Assembly (NCBI GenBank): GCA_000179315.1
Contig: ADZZ01000093.1
Span: 1 to 64,000 of the forward strand
From: a delta proteobacterium NaphS2
GTDB taxonomy: Bacteria; Desulfobacterota; DSM-4660; Desulfatiglandales; Desulfatiglandaceae
Direction: 5' to 3'
Length of the DNA stretch: 64,000 bases
In this document: in pieces, positions 27,691 through 36,043 of the stretch
Position numbering within the stretch: position 1 is the stretch's first letter
How the letters are laid out: the number at the start of each line of letters is the position of its first letter
Notes under the pieces: generated by a model
Databases searched by the model: none
What the model was told of the DNA's origin: nothing
What the model saw: the letters and a program-made list of their open reading frames with translations, nothing else
Program-made: the position numbers and the translations under genes

Positions 27691-29277
27691 ATGGACCCGG
27701 AACCAACATATGACGAACTCACAAGAAAAGTGGCGCAGCTGGAAAACGATCTGCTCCAATGCCGTAATGTTTTGAAGCGACTGAAACAGGACCTCGCGGA
27801 GAATGCGGAAGGAATGCTTCAGGTCATGTTTGACGCATCCCACGACAACGTCCTTCTGCTGGATCCGGATGGAATTGTTCTGGCCATTAACGCTGCAGGA
27901 GCCAAGAGATTGAGAAAAACGCCCGTTGAAATTGTCGGCGGAAACATTTACAGCTTTCTGTCGCAAAAAGAGATGGATGCAAGAAGAGCACAAGCCCTTA
28001 AGGTCGTCACGGAAAAGCAGCCCGTCAGTTTTTCGGAAACGAGCGAAAGCAGGGCTCTTGAGTGGCATATTTATCCAGTTTTTGACGATGATGGCGAAGT
28101 TTCGAAACTGGCCGTGTTCGGCCAGGACATCACCGGTCGAAAAAACCTGGAAAAACAACTTCAGGAAGCTCGCAAAATGGATGCCCTGGGTACCCTGGCA
28201 GGCGGTATCGCCCATCAGTTCAACAATGCACTCACCGGTATCACCGGCAATATTGGCCTTCTGGAAATGGATCTGCCGGGTGTTCATAATTTCACAGGAA
28301 ATATCAAGGACATGAAGGCATCCGCCCATAAAATGGTTCACCTGACAAAGCAGCTCTTGGCCTATGCGCAGGGCGGGCGCTATCATTTGCAGGCTACCCC
28401 CATAAGGGAATTTTTGGTAAATACCCTGGCGCTTCTGGAGCACACGCTGAAACCTTCTGTCCGGCTGGAAACGGATTTGCCCCTTGACCTGATGCAGGTG
28501 AAAGCGGATCGCACACAGATGCAAATGGTCATATCGGCCATCGTGGCCAATGCCAATGAGGCCATTGAACAAGACGGACGCATCAGGGTTTCCGCCAGGA
28601 ATGTGGCACTGGACAAAGCTTCCTGCCAAGGGGAAATGCGGCCGGGTCCCTATGTGCGGGTGACTGTCAGCGATGATGGCAAAGGCATGGACGAGAAAAC
28701 CCGGAACCGGATTTTTGAGCCTTTTTTCACCACCCATTTCATTGGGAGGGGGTTGGGCATGGCCGCCGTGTACGGAATTGTAAATAACCACTCCGGCGGT
28801 ATTACCGTGGCATCCCAACCCGGGCAGGGGACCCGGGTTCACCTCTTCCTTCCTGCCTTTGGGAAACAGGACCCCGAACAAGCTGACATCATTCAGGAAA
28901 AGGCCGCGACACCCGGTAAAGGTACCGTTTTGCTGATCGAGGACGAAGCGGATGTAATGGAAATTACACATGCGTCGCTCGATAGGCTCGGATACAGAGT
29001 GATTGAAGCCGCTACAGGGAAAGAGGCGATTCAGAAGGCCGGCACTGAACCCATAGATGTGGCACTTCTGGACATTAAATTGTCCGACATGGATGGCGCT
29101 CAGGTTTACCCTTTGCTCATGACGGCAAGGCCTGACCTCAAAGTTATCGTTTTCAGCGGTTATTCCCTGGATAGCCCAGCTAGGGAAATCCTGCAAGCCG
29201 GGGCGAACGGTTTCATTCAAAAGCCTTTTTCCATTAAAGGGCTGGCGGAGAAGATGAAAGAGGTCCTGGAGAAATGA
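27691..29277 (+). CDS. PAS hybrid histidine kinase with C-terminal receiver
   Basis: Soluble hybrid kinase of 528 residues. A short coiled coil (E-P-T-Y-D-E-L-T-R-K-V-A-Q-L-E) leads into a PAS domain (about 42-148). The HisKA helix has His175 in G-I-A-H-Q-F-N-N, followed by an HATPase domain (D-D-G-K-G-M and G-R-G-L-G-M motifs) and a receiver (about 400-528) with L-L-I-E-D-E and L-L-D-I-K. The N-terminal coil is typical of sensor kinases in Desulfobacterota. The ATG at 27691 is chosen because homology begins there. purD follows after 40 bases on the same strand. The signal and output partner are unknown. Confidence 0.9.
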   Translation: MDPEPTYDELTRKVAQLENDLLQCRNVLKRLKQDLAENAEGMLQVMFDASHDNVLLLDPDGIVLAINAAGAKRLRKTPVEIVGGNIYSFLSQKEMDARRAQALKVVTEKQPVSFSETSESRALEWHIYPVFDDDGEVSKLAVFGQDITGRKNLEKQLQEARKMDALGTLAGGIAHQFNNALTGITGNIGLLEMDLPGVHNFTGNIKDMKASAHKMVHLTKQLLAYAQGGRYHLQATPIREFLVNTLALLEHTLKPSVRLETDLPLDLMQVKADRTQMQMVISAIVANANEAIEQDGRIRVSARNVALDKASCQGEMRPGPYVRVTVSDDGKGMDEKTRNRIFEPFFTTHFIGRGLGMAAVYGIVNNHSGGITVASQPGQGTRVHLFLPAFGKQDPEQADIIQEKAATPGKGTVLLIEDEADVMEITHASLDRLGYRVIEAATGKEAIQKAGTEPIDVALLDIKLSDMDGAQVYPLLMTARPDLKVIVFSGYSLDSPAREILQAGANGFIQKPFSIKGLAEKMKEVLEK

Positions 29278-29317
29278 ACAAAATGGAGCTCTGTTGTTGC
29301 TCCGGAAAGGATATGTC

Positions 29318-30607
29318 GTGAAGGTACTGGTCGTGGGCAGTGGGGGCAGAGAACATGCACTGGCGTGGAAGCTCGCCCAATCAAACAGAGTGGAAAAAGT
29401 ATTTGTGGCACCGGGAAATGCGGGAACGGACCGGGAGTCCGGCGTGGAAAATATTCCCATTGGTTCGGACCATATCGAGGAACTCAAGGACTTCGCCCTC
29501 AATAACAACATTGAGTTGACCGTTGTGGGACCGGAAGCCCCACTGGTAGAGTGCATTGTGGACCGGTTCGAGCAGGCGGGGCTGAAATGTTTCGGCCCCA
29601 GCGGCAACGCCGCCCGACTGGAAGGGTCGAAGGTTTTCTGCAAGGATTTTCTGGCCCGCCACAACATCCCCACGGCCCGCTACCGGTCATTTACGGATTT
29701 CGACGCAGCAAAAGCCTTTATCAACGAATTGAGTGCGCCCCTTGTGGTAAAAGCGGACGGCTTGGCCGCAGGAAAAGGGGTTATTATTGCCACATCAAAA
29801 GCCGAAGCAATTGATGCAGCGGAGGGAATGCTTTCGGGAAAATCTTTTGGCCAGGCAGGGAAGTGCATTATCGTGGAAGAATGCCTGATCGGAGAAGAAG
29901 CCAGTTTCATCGTGATGGTGGACGGATTACACATTTTGCCACTGGCCACCAGCCAGGACCACAAAGCCCGTGATGACGGGGACCGGGGACCCAATACTGG
30001 AGGCATGGGCGCCTATTCACCGGCTCCGGTGGTAACGAGGGAACTTCATGACCGCATCATGAGGGAGGTCATTGAACCCACTGTGAGAGGTATGGCTTCC
30101 GAAGGAAATCCTTATAAGGGTTTCCTGTACGCTGGATTGATGATATCGGGGGATGGTACGCCCAATGTTCTGGAATATAACTGCCGATTCGGGGATCCCG
30201 AAACGCAGCCCATTATCCTGAGACTTCAGTCGGACCTTGCGGAGATGTGCTTGGCGGCCATGGAACAACGCCTTGACCAAGTTGAAGTCAAGTGGGACGA
30301 GAGAGCCGCACTGGGCGTGGTCATGGCGGCTGGAGGGTACCCGGTGGCCTATCAGAAGGGGGATGTGATCACCGGACTTCCCGAAACCGAGGCGGAAGGG
30401 GTCAAGGTCTTTCATGCGGGGACTGCCCTGAACAACGATCAGGTGGTAACCAGCGGCGGCCGGGTCCTATGCGCTACGGCCCTGGGAAGCAGTGTGGGCG
30501 AAGCGCAATTAAGAGCCTATGATCTGGCTCGAACGATTCACTGGAATGGCGTTTATTATCGGAAAGACATCGGTTACCGGGCGGTTGAAAGGGAAAAGCA
30601 CCCCTGA
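29318..30607 (+). CDS. purD: Phosphoribosylamine-glycine ligase
   Basis: Purine biosynthesis enzyme of 429 residues (GAR synthetase) that joins phosphoribosylamine and glycine with ATP. The N-terminus K-V-L-V-V-G-S-G-G-R-E-H-A is diagnostic. The ATP-grasp part shows P-L-V-V-K-A-D-G-L-A-A-G-K-G-V and G-P-N-T-G-G-M-G-A-Y-S-P. The start is GTG at 29318, with AAAGGAT upstream; a TTG at 29294 would add eight residues without homology. It follows the hybrid kinase gene by 40 bases and is convergent with nrdJ. The other pur genes are not here. Confidence 0.97.
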   Translation: MKVLVVGSGGREHALAWKLAQSNRVEKVFVAPGNAGTDRESGVENIPIGSDHIEELKDFALNNNIELTVVGPEAPLVECIVDRFEQAGLKCFGPSGNAARLEGSKVFCKDFLARHNIPTARYRSFTDFDAAKAFINELSAPLVVKADGLAAGKGVIIATSKAEAIDAAEGMLSGKSFGQAGKCIIVEECLIGEEASFIVMVDGLHILPLATSQDHKARDDGDRGPNTGGMGAYSPAPVVTRELHDRIMREVIEPTVRGMASEGNPYKGFLYAGLMISGDGTPNVLEYNCRFGDPETQPIILRLQSDLAEMCLAAMEQRLDQVEVKWDERAALGVVMAAGGYPVAYQKGDVITGLPETEAEGVKVFHAGTALNNDQVVTSGGRVLCATALGSSVGEAQLRAYDLARTIHWNGVYYRKDIGYRAVEREKHP

Positions 30608-30633
30608 CATTAAAGAAAAAAATTGTTTTTGGT

Positions 30634-33126
30634 TTACCCGCACTTGCTAAAGCCGCAGAAATGACAGGTCATGCACCCCTCTTCAAAGCTGATGGTCTGG
30701 CCGCACTCTGGACACGCTTCTCCCAAAAGACTTTTTTCGTCCACGCTCCCTTTGGCGGCGGGCTGGCCCTGCAGATACCGCTTCTCCAAAACCCTGCTGA
30801 TGGCGTCGGGAATGGACAACACCAGACCATCCTTCTGAAAGATGGGATGTTCGCCACCGATGCCTTTGAGTTGCTCCACGATTTTTCTTACGTGAACCCC
30901 GGAACGAAGGGCCAGTGAAACCAGCCGCCCGATGGCTTCGGTTTTTGCGGTGGTGGATCGCCCGGATTTTCCGATGGTGGCAAAAACTTCAAAGGGCCGT
31001 CCTTCAAACTCCGTGACGGTTACATAGAGGGCGCCCATACCCGTGGTCATTTTGGTGGTAAATCCCAGCAGGGTTTCGGGTCTTTCTTCAACGGCGGTCA
31101 TGAATCGGCCATGGGTCTTCTTTTTCTTGTCCGTGAAGGAAAGGACCTGATTTTCCTTGCTGCCGTCCCGGTATATGGTAACCCCCTTGCAGGACAGTTC
31201 ATAGGCCAGATCGTAAACCTCTTTGACATCCTCAACGGTGGCATCCCGCGGCAAGTTGACGGTTTTGGAAACTGCATTATCCGTATGTCTCTGAAATGCC
31301 GCCTGCATGCGCAGGTGCCATTCGGGCACGATGTCATGGGCGGTGACAAAGACGGCCCGGTCTTCCGCTGGAATTTCATTAATATTGTGAATGGTACCTT
31401 TCTGCGCCACAATGTCCATCAGTTCAGAACTGAAATATCCTTTTTTCTTTGCCGTTTCTTCAAAATAGGGATTGGTTTCCACCAGCCGATCATTGTCCAT
31501 CACATTTCTGGCAAAACTGAGAGCAAACAGCGGCTCAATACCGCTGGAACATCCGGCAATGATGCTCAATGTGCCGGTAGGAGCGATGGTTGTTGTGGTG
31601 GCGTTTCGATAGGAGCAGTCCTTTCGCCTCTTGAAAACACTTTTGTCAAAATTGCCAAAGACACCCCGTTCTTCCGCCAGTTGCCGGGAAGCCTGGTGAG
31701 ACGCTTCCTGAACAAAACCCATGACCGCCTCGGCCGTTTCAAGGGCCTTTTCGGAATCATAGGGGATTCGAAGCTGGTAGAGGAGATCGGCAAACCCCAT
31801 GACACCCAACCCGATCTTGCGATTCCCTCTCACCATTTCACCGATTTCCGGCAGCGGATACCGGCTCATGTCAATGGTGTTGTCCAAAAAATGAACGCTC
31901 TCCCGGACCACCTCTTTGAGTCCGGCGTAATCAACTGCGGGACCTTCATCGGTGTCCACAACGAACTTGGCCAGATTGATGGAACCTAAGTTACACGCCT
32001 CCATGGGCAGAAGGGGCTGTTCACCGCACGGGTTCGTGCTTTCAATTTCACCCAGACCCGGCGTTGGATTGTCCTGGTTCACCTTGTCCAAAAAGACAAT
32101 GCCCGGATCTCCATTTTCCCAGGCGCGCTGGATGAGAGCATCATAGACTTCTTTTGCGTTCAACTGACCCGTCTTTCTGCCATTTCTGGGATCAATGAGA
32201 TCGTAGTTTGTGTCTGCCTTGACACTTTCCATGAAGGCATCGGTCACTCCCACGGAAATGTTGAAGTTGTTCAGTTCTTCATTGTTTTTCTTGCAGTCAA
32301 TGAATTCCAGGATATCCGGGTGATCGACCCTTAAAATGGCCATATTGGCGCCCCTTCGGGTCCCACCCTGTTTGACCTGTTCCGTAGCCGTATTAAAAAT
32401 CTTCATGAAAGAAACCGGTCCGGAGGCAATGCCGCCGGTGGTGCCCACACGGCTTTTTTTAGGTCTCAACCGGGAAAAGGAAAAACCGGTGCCGCCGCCT
32501 GATTTGTGGATAAGGGCAGCATTCTTGAGAGAATCGAAAATGCCGTCCATACTGTCTTCAACGGGAAGTACGAAACAGGCGGCCAGCTGACCCAGTTCGC
32601 GACCCGCATTCATGAGCGTCGGTGAGTTGGGAAGAAATTTGAACTCCGTCATCAGGCGGTAAAAAACCGCTTCAACATCTTTAATCCGGTCTTCACCACC
32701 ATAGCGTTTTTCCGCCTGTGCAATATGATGGGCCACACGGGCAAACATCTCTTCCGGGGTTTCGATTGCCCGCCCTTCCTTGTCCTGCCGAAGGTATCGC
32801 CTTTCCAATACACGAACCGCATTGTCGGACAACTCAAGACCCTGTTTGACAAAAAAAGATTTGTCCAATCGCAATGGAGACATCGCTGAAAGACCGAATT
32901 CGCGCAGCTTGGCTTCAATCATATGCTCGATAATGGGCATGGTGATGGTTTGAAGTTCCAGCTTGGCAATTTCCTTCCTGAGAAAACGGCTGACATCCAT
33001 GGCCTGATCCGGATCAATGGCATTTTTTCTGACCAGAAAATCGGAAAACCGGTTGTCGTCCCAATTGTAAGAACCCAGATCAAGAGATTCCCCTTCCGTA
33101 AAAACAATCTTGCGTTTCTGGCCCAT
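30634..33126 (-). CDS. nrdJ: Adenosylcobalamin-dependent (class II) ribonucleotide reductase
   Basis: Enzyme of 830 residues that makes deoxyribonucleotides without oxygen, using the adenosylcobalamin radical. The N-terminal ATP-cone-like part is followed by the barrel with F-L-P-N-S-P-T-L-M-N-A-G, S-G-G-G-T-G-F-S-F-S and G-A-N-M-A-I-L. N-P-C-G-E-Q is the active-site segment. The C-terminus has two zinc-type pairs, C-P-E-C and C-H-F-C, typical of the B12-dependent group. The ATG at 33126 is preferred, with AGGAG seven bases upstream; an ATG at 33159 is also in frame. Divergent from the M16 peptidase gene. Confidence 0.95.
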   Translation of the reverse strand: MGQKRKIVFTEGESLDLGSYNWDDNRFSDFLVRKNAIDPDQAMDVSRFLRKEIAKLELQTITMPIIEHMIEAKLREFGLSAMSPLRLDKSFFVKQGLELSDNAVRVLERRYLRQDKEGRAIETPEEMFARVAHHIAQAEKRYGGEDRIKDVEAVFYRLMTEFKFLPNSPTLMNAGRELGQLAACFVLPVEDSMDGIFDSLKNAALIHKSGGGTGFSFSRLRPKKSRVGTTGGIASGPVSFMKIFNTATEQVKQGGTRRGANMAILRVDHPDILEFIDCKKNNEELNNFNISVGVTDAFMESVKADTNYDLIDPRNGRKTGQLNAKEVYDALIQRAWENGDPGIVFLDKVNQDNPTPGLGEIESTNPCGEQPLLPMEACNLGSINLAKFVVDTDEGPAVDYAGLKEVVRESVHFLDNTIDMSRYPLPEIGEMVRGNRKIGLGVMGFADLLYQLRIPYDSEKALETAEAVMGFVQEASHQASRQLAEERGVFGNFDKSVFKRRKDCSYRNATTTTIAPTGTLSIIAGCSSGIEPLFALSFARNVMDNDRLVETNPYFEETAKKKGYFSSELMDIVAQKGTIHNINEIPAEDRAVFVTAHDIVPEWHLRMQAAFQRHTDNAVSKTVNLPRDATVEDVKEVYDLAYELSCKGVTIYRDGSKENQVLSFTDKKKKTHGRFMTAVEERPETLLGFTTKMTTGMGALYVTVTEFEGRPFEVFATIGKSGRSTTAKTEAIGRLVSLALRSGVHVRKIVEQLKGIGGEHPIFQKDGLVLSIPDAISRVLEKRYLQGQPAAKGSVDEKSLLGEACPECGQTISFEEGCMTCHFCGFSKCG

Positions 33127-33239
33127 GGACATTCTCCTGTTCATGTTTATAATTTTCATCTAGGGTTGTTGAACCAAAACCGGAACCCGAAAAAGCGTTT
33201 TTAAGGGGTCGGCAGAGATCCCTTTTGACGTGAGCTTCT

Positions 33240-33269
33240 TTTTTACCTCCACCACATATTGTGTGTCAA
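33240..33269 (-). promoter_or_regulatory. Candidate sigma-70 promoter of nrdJ
   Basis: On the minus strand TTGACA (33269-33264) and TAAAAA (33245-33240) are 18 bases apart. This gives a leader of roughly 100 bases before nrdJ. The -35 is perfect but the -10 is weak. Confidence 0.4.
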
Positions 33270-33321
33270 GCGAAAAAGAAATGCAATATCTTGCAAAAAA
33301 GGCAACACGGAGGCTAATATC

Positions 33322-35991
33322 TTGAAAGTCCTTACAAAAAGAAAAAACGTGATTATGGCAAAATATTTTATTCCTTTCCTGATGCTGTTGTCCATCCTGA
33401 CAACCGTATTTCTTCCTTCCGGCCATGCTGCTTCAGTAACCGAAGGGGCCAAGCGATATACGCTTGAAAACGGCCTCACCGTCATCCTCAAGGAAGACCA
33501 CAGTGCCCCTGTAACGTCCGTTCAAGTCTGGGTAAAAACCGGAAGCGCCAATGAAACACCCGAGGAAGCCGGTATCACCCATCAGATCGAGCACATGATT
33601 TTCAAGGGAACCCCCACCAAGGGTACCGGTGAGATTGCCAGGGCCGTTGAAACGGCAGGGGGGAGAATCAATGCATATACCTCTTTCGACCGCACGGTTT
33701 ATTATGTGGAAATAGACAGCGCCAGACTGGATACCGCACTCGATGTGTTGCTGGATGCGGTTCAGAACTCGGTTTTCGATCCGGAAGAACTGAAAAAGGA
33801 AAAGGAGGTGGTTCTCGAGGAATACCGGCGTTCCCTGGATATACCCGAAAACCAGCTGAGTTGGACCATCATGCGTCTCGCATACAAAAAGCATCCTTAC
33901 GGCAGACCCATTATCGGTTATGAAAAGACCATTCGGTCTTTCAACCGAAAAATGATACTGAAGTATGTGGACAAATGGTATACACCGAAAAACATGGTGG
34001 TGGTGGCGGTGGGAGACTTCGAGACGGAAAAGGTCTTTGAAACCATCAAAAAACTGGTTCGGAATTTTCCTGAACGAACCGGCGCCGAACCCGCAAGACC
34101 CAAAGAGCCCCCTCAGACGGAACTTCGAAAAACCGTTATTAATAACCGCGTCCAGCAGGCTTACCTGGATATATGCTGGCACATTCCCGCTTTGACGCAC
34201 AAAGACATTTATGCGCTGGATGTTCTGGAAAGTATTTTGGGAGACGGCAAAAGTTCACGACTCTACACCGGGCTTAAAATGGACGCCAACCTTGTTTACC
34301 ATGTGAGCGCCAACACCTATGCACTGGCCGATCCCGGCCTGTTCTCCGTGGACGCAACCCTTAAGCCGGAAAAATTGAAGGAAGCCCTTGCCGCTATCGG
34401 AAAAGAGATTTCGCGGGTGGCCCGAACACCTGTCGACCCTTCAGAGCTGGATAAAGCCAAGACCACGGCCGAAGCGTCATTTGTCTTTGATATGGAAGAC
34501 ATGGCCGGTCAGGCCAGCACGCTCGGATATTTTCAGACCATGACCGGAGACATGTATCATGCGGATGACTATTTGGCCAGAATAAAGCAGGTTACCGCCG
34601 AAGATATCCTTCGGGTTTCGCAAACCTATCTCCGGCCTGAAAACCTTTCCATCGGCATCATGGTGCCGGAAGGGCAGAAGATCCATATGGATGCGGATGA
34701 GGTGATGTCTCTTTTTAAAGCGTCGCCCGCCAAAATGGAATCCCCGCCTGCTAAACGCGACAACCCCACTGAAATGCGCATACTCAAAAACGGCATGCGC
34801 GTCATCATAAAAGAGAACAAACGGGTTCCGGAAGTCTCCGTAGTGGGGGTTTTTCTGGGGGGGAAACGGCTGGAAAAAGAGGGGGAGTGGGGCATATCGG
34901 ATTTCGTGGCCGAAATGCTGACCCGGGGCACCCGAAAGCGAACCGCTGCGGATATCGCCGCCACCGTGGAATCCTGGGCGGGAAGCCTTGACGGATTTTC
35001 AGGAAGAAACAGTGTGGGTGTTTCCGGAAAATTTCTGAGCAAGGATCTCTATGCGGGTCTGGATCTTCTTTCCGATGTTGTGCTTCATGCGAATTTTCCT
35101 TCCCATGAAATTGAAAAAGTGCGGGAAGACATCCTGGCGGCTATTCGGGCCAAGAAGGACCGCCCCACGGCCCAGCTTTTTGAGTTGTTTTACAAGACCC
35201 TCTATCCCCATTATCCCTACGGGCACCCGTCTACCGGGACCCCGGAAACCATCAACCGTTTGACGCGGGCGGAGTTGGAAGCCTGGTACGAATCCATCCG
35301 GATCCCCTCGAATTTCGTGCTGGCCATAGTCGGCGATCTGGATCGGAACCAGTTGGTCCCCTATCTGGAAACCCTCTTTGAACCCTTTAGACCATCCTCA
35401 AAAATCCTGCCGGAGCTCGAACCGGAACCACCTTTGACCGGTCCCAGAAAGGCCCATCTCAAGCGCCCGGGCGCCCAGACGCACATGACGGTGGGCTATC
35501 TGGGCGCCGAGCTAAAGAGCATCAATAACGCTCCCATGGCCCTGGTGGACACGGCGCTATCCGGTATGGGGGGCAGACTGTTTTCGAAGCTCCGGGATCG
35601 GCGGAGCCTCGCCTACAGCGTGACGGCCTTCAGAAGTCCCGGTCTTGAAACCGGTTCATTCGGCGTTTATCTGGCATGCGATCCGGACAAGCTTCAACAG
35701 GCGGAAAAAGCCGTCTTTGCCGAACTGGCGCTTCTAAGAGACAAAGGATTGACGGAAAAAGAACTGACCGCAGCCAAACGATATCTTCTGGGTAATCTCA
35801 AAATCGGTATGCAGACCAACGGTAGCCAGGCCTTGCAGATGGCATTGGACGAACTCTACGGCATGGGATTTGACCACATGCCGAAATACATCGAGCGTAT
35901 CGAATCCGTAACCACGGACGACATCAACCGCGCGGTGAAGGATATCATCCTTCCGGACCGCTACGTTTTCGTAACAGTGGGACCAGGGTGA
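33322..35991 (+). CDS. Exported M16-family zinc peptidase, two-lobed
   Basis: Periplasmic peptidase of 889 residues built as two M16 halves. The signal peptide ends near residue 36 (S-G-H-A). The first half has the inverted zinc motif H-Q-I-E-H at 87-91 and the distal E-K-E-V-V-L-E-E. The second half (from about residue 480) keeps the fold but has D-F-V-A-E where the zinc motif should be, so it is inactive and probably shapes the cleft. The TTG at 33322 is chosen because GGAGG lies eight bases before it; the ATG at 33355 has no ribosome site. Substrates are probably short exported peptides. Confidence 0.88.
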   Translation: MKVLTKRKNVIMAKYFIPFLMLLSILTTVFLPSGHAASVTEGAKRYTLENGLTVILKEDHSAPVTSVQVWVKTGSANETPEEAGITHQIEHMIFKGTPTKGTGEIARAVETAGGRINAYTSFDRTVYYVEIDSARLDTALDVLLDAVQNSVFDPEELKKEKEVVLEEYRRSLDIPENQLSWTIMRLAYKKHPYGRPIIGYEKTIRSFNRKMILKYVDKWYTPKNMVVVAVGDFETEKVFETIKKLVRNFPERTGAEPARPKEPPQTELRKTVINNRVQQAYLDICWHIPALTHKDIYALDVLESILGDGKSSRLYTGLKMDANLVYHVSANTYALADPGLFSVDATLKPEKLKEALAAIGKEISRVARTPVDPSELDKAKTTAEASFVFDMEDMAGQASTLGYFQTMTGDMYHADDYLARIKQVTAEDILRVSQTYLRPENLSIGIMVPEGQKIHMDADEVMSLFKASPAKMESPPAKRDNPTEMRILKNGMRVIIKENKRVPEVSVVGVFLGGKRLEKEGEWGISDFVAEMLTRGTRKRTAADIAATVESWAGSLDGFSGRNSVGVSGKFLSKDLYAGLDLLSDVVLHANFPSHEIEKVREDILAAIRAKKDRPTAQLFELFYKTLYPHYPYGHPSTGTPETINRLTRAELEAWYESIRIPSNFVLAIVGDLDRNQLVPYLETLFEPFRPSSKILPELEPEPPLTGPRKAHLKRPGAQTHMTVGYLGAELKSINNAPMALVDTALSGMGGRLFSKLRDRRSLAYSVTAFRSPGLETGSFGVYLACDPDKLQQAEKAVFAELALLRDKGLTEKELTAAKRYLLGNLKIGMQTNGSQALQMALDELYGMGFDHMPKYIERIESVTTDDINRAVKDIILPDRYVFVTVGPG

Positions 35992-36043
35992 AGCCCCTAA
36001 AGACAAAAACCGGTGACGACCCGGCGAACCGTGTTCAGGGGGC

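Noticed and set aside
27640-29673. 677-codon frame antisense to the hybrid kinase and purD
   Set aside because: Spans two well-supported genes on the other strand and shows no domain.
33250-33270. NrdR box before nrdJ
   Set aside because: CACA and TGTG-like arms are separated by about five bases, not the spacing of NrdR boxes.
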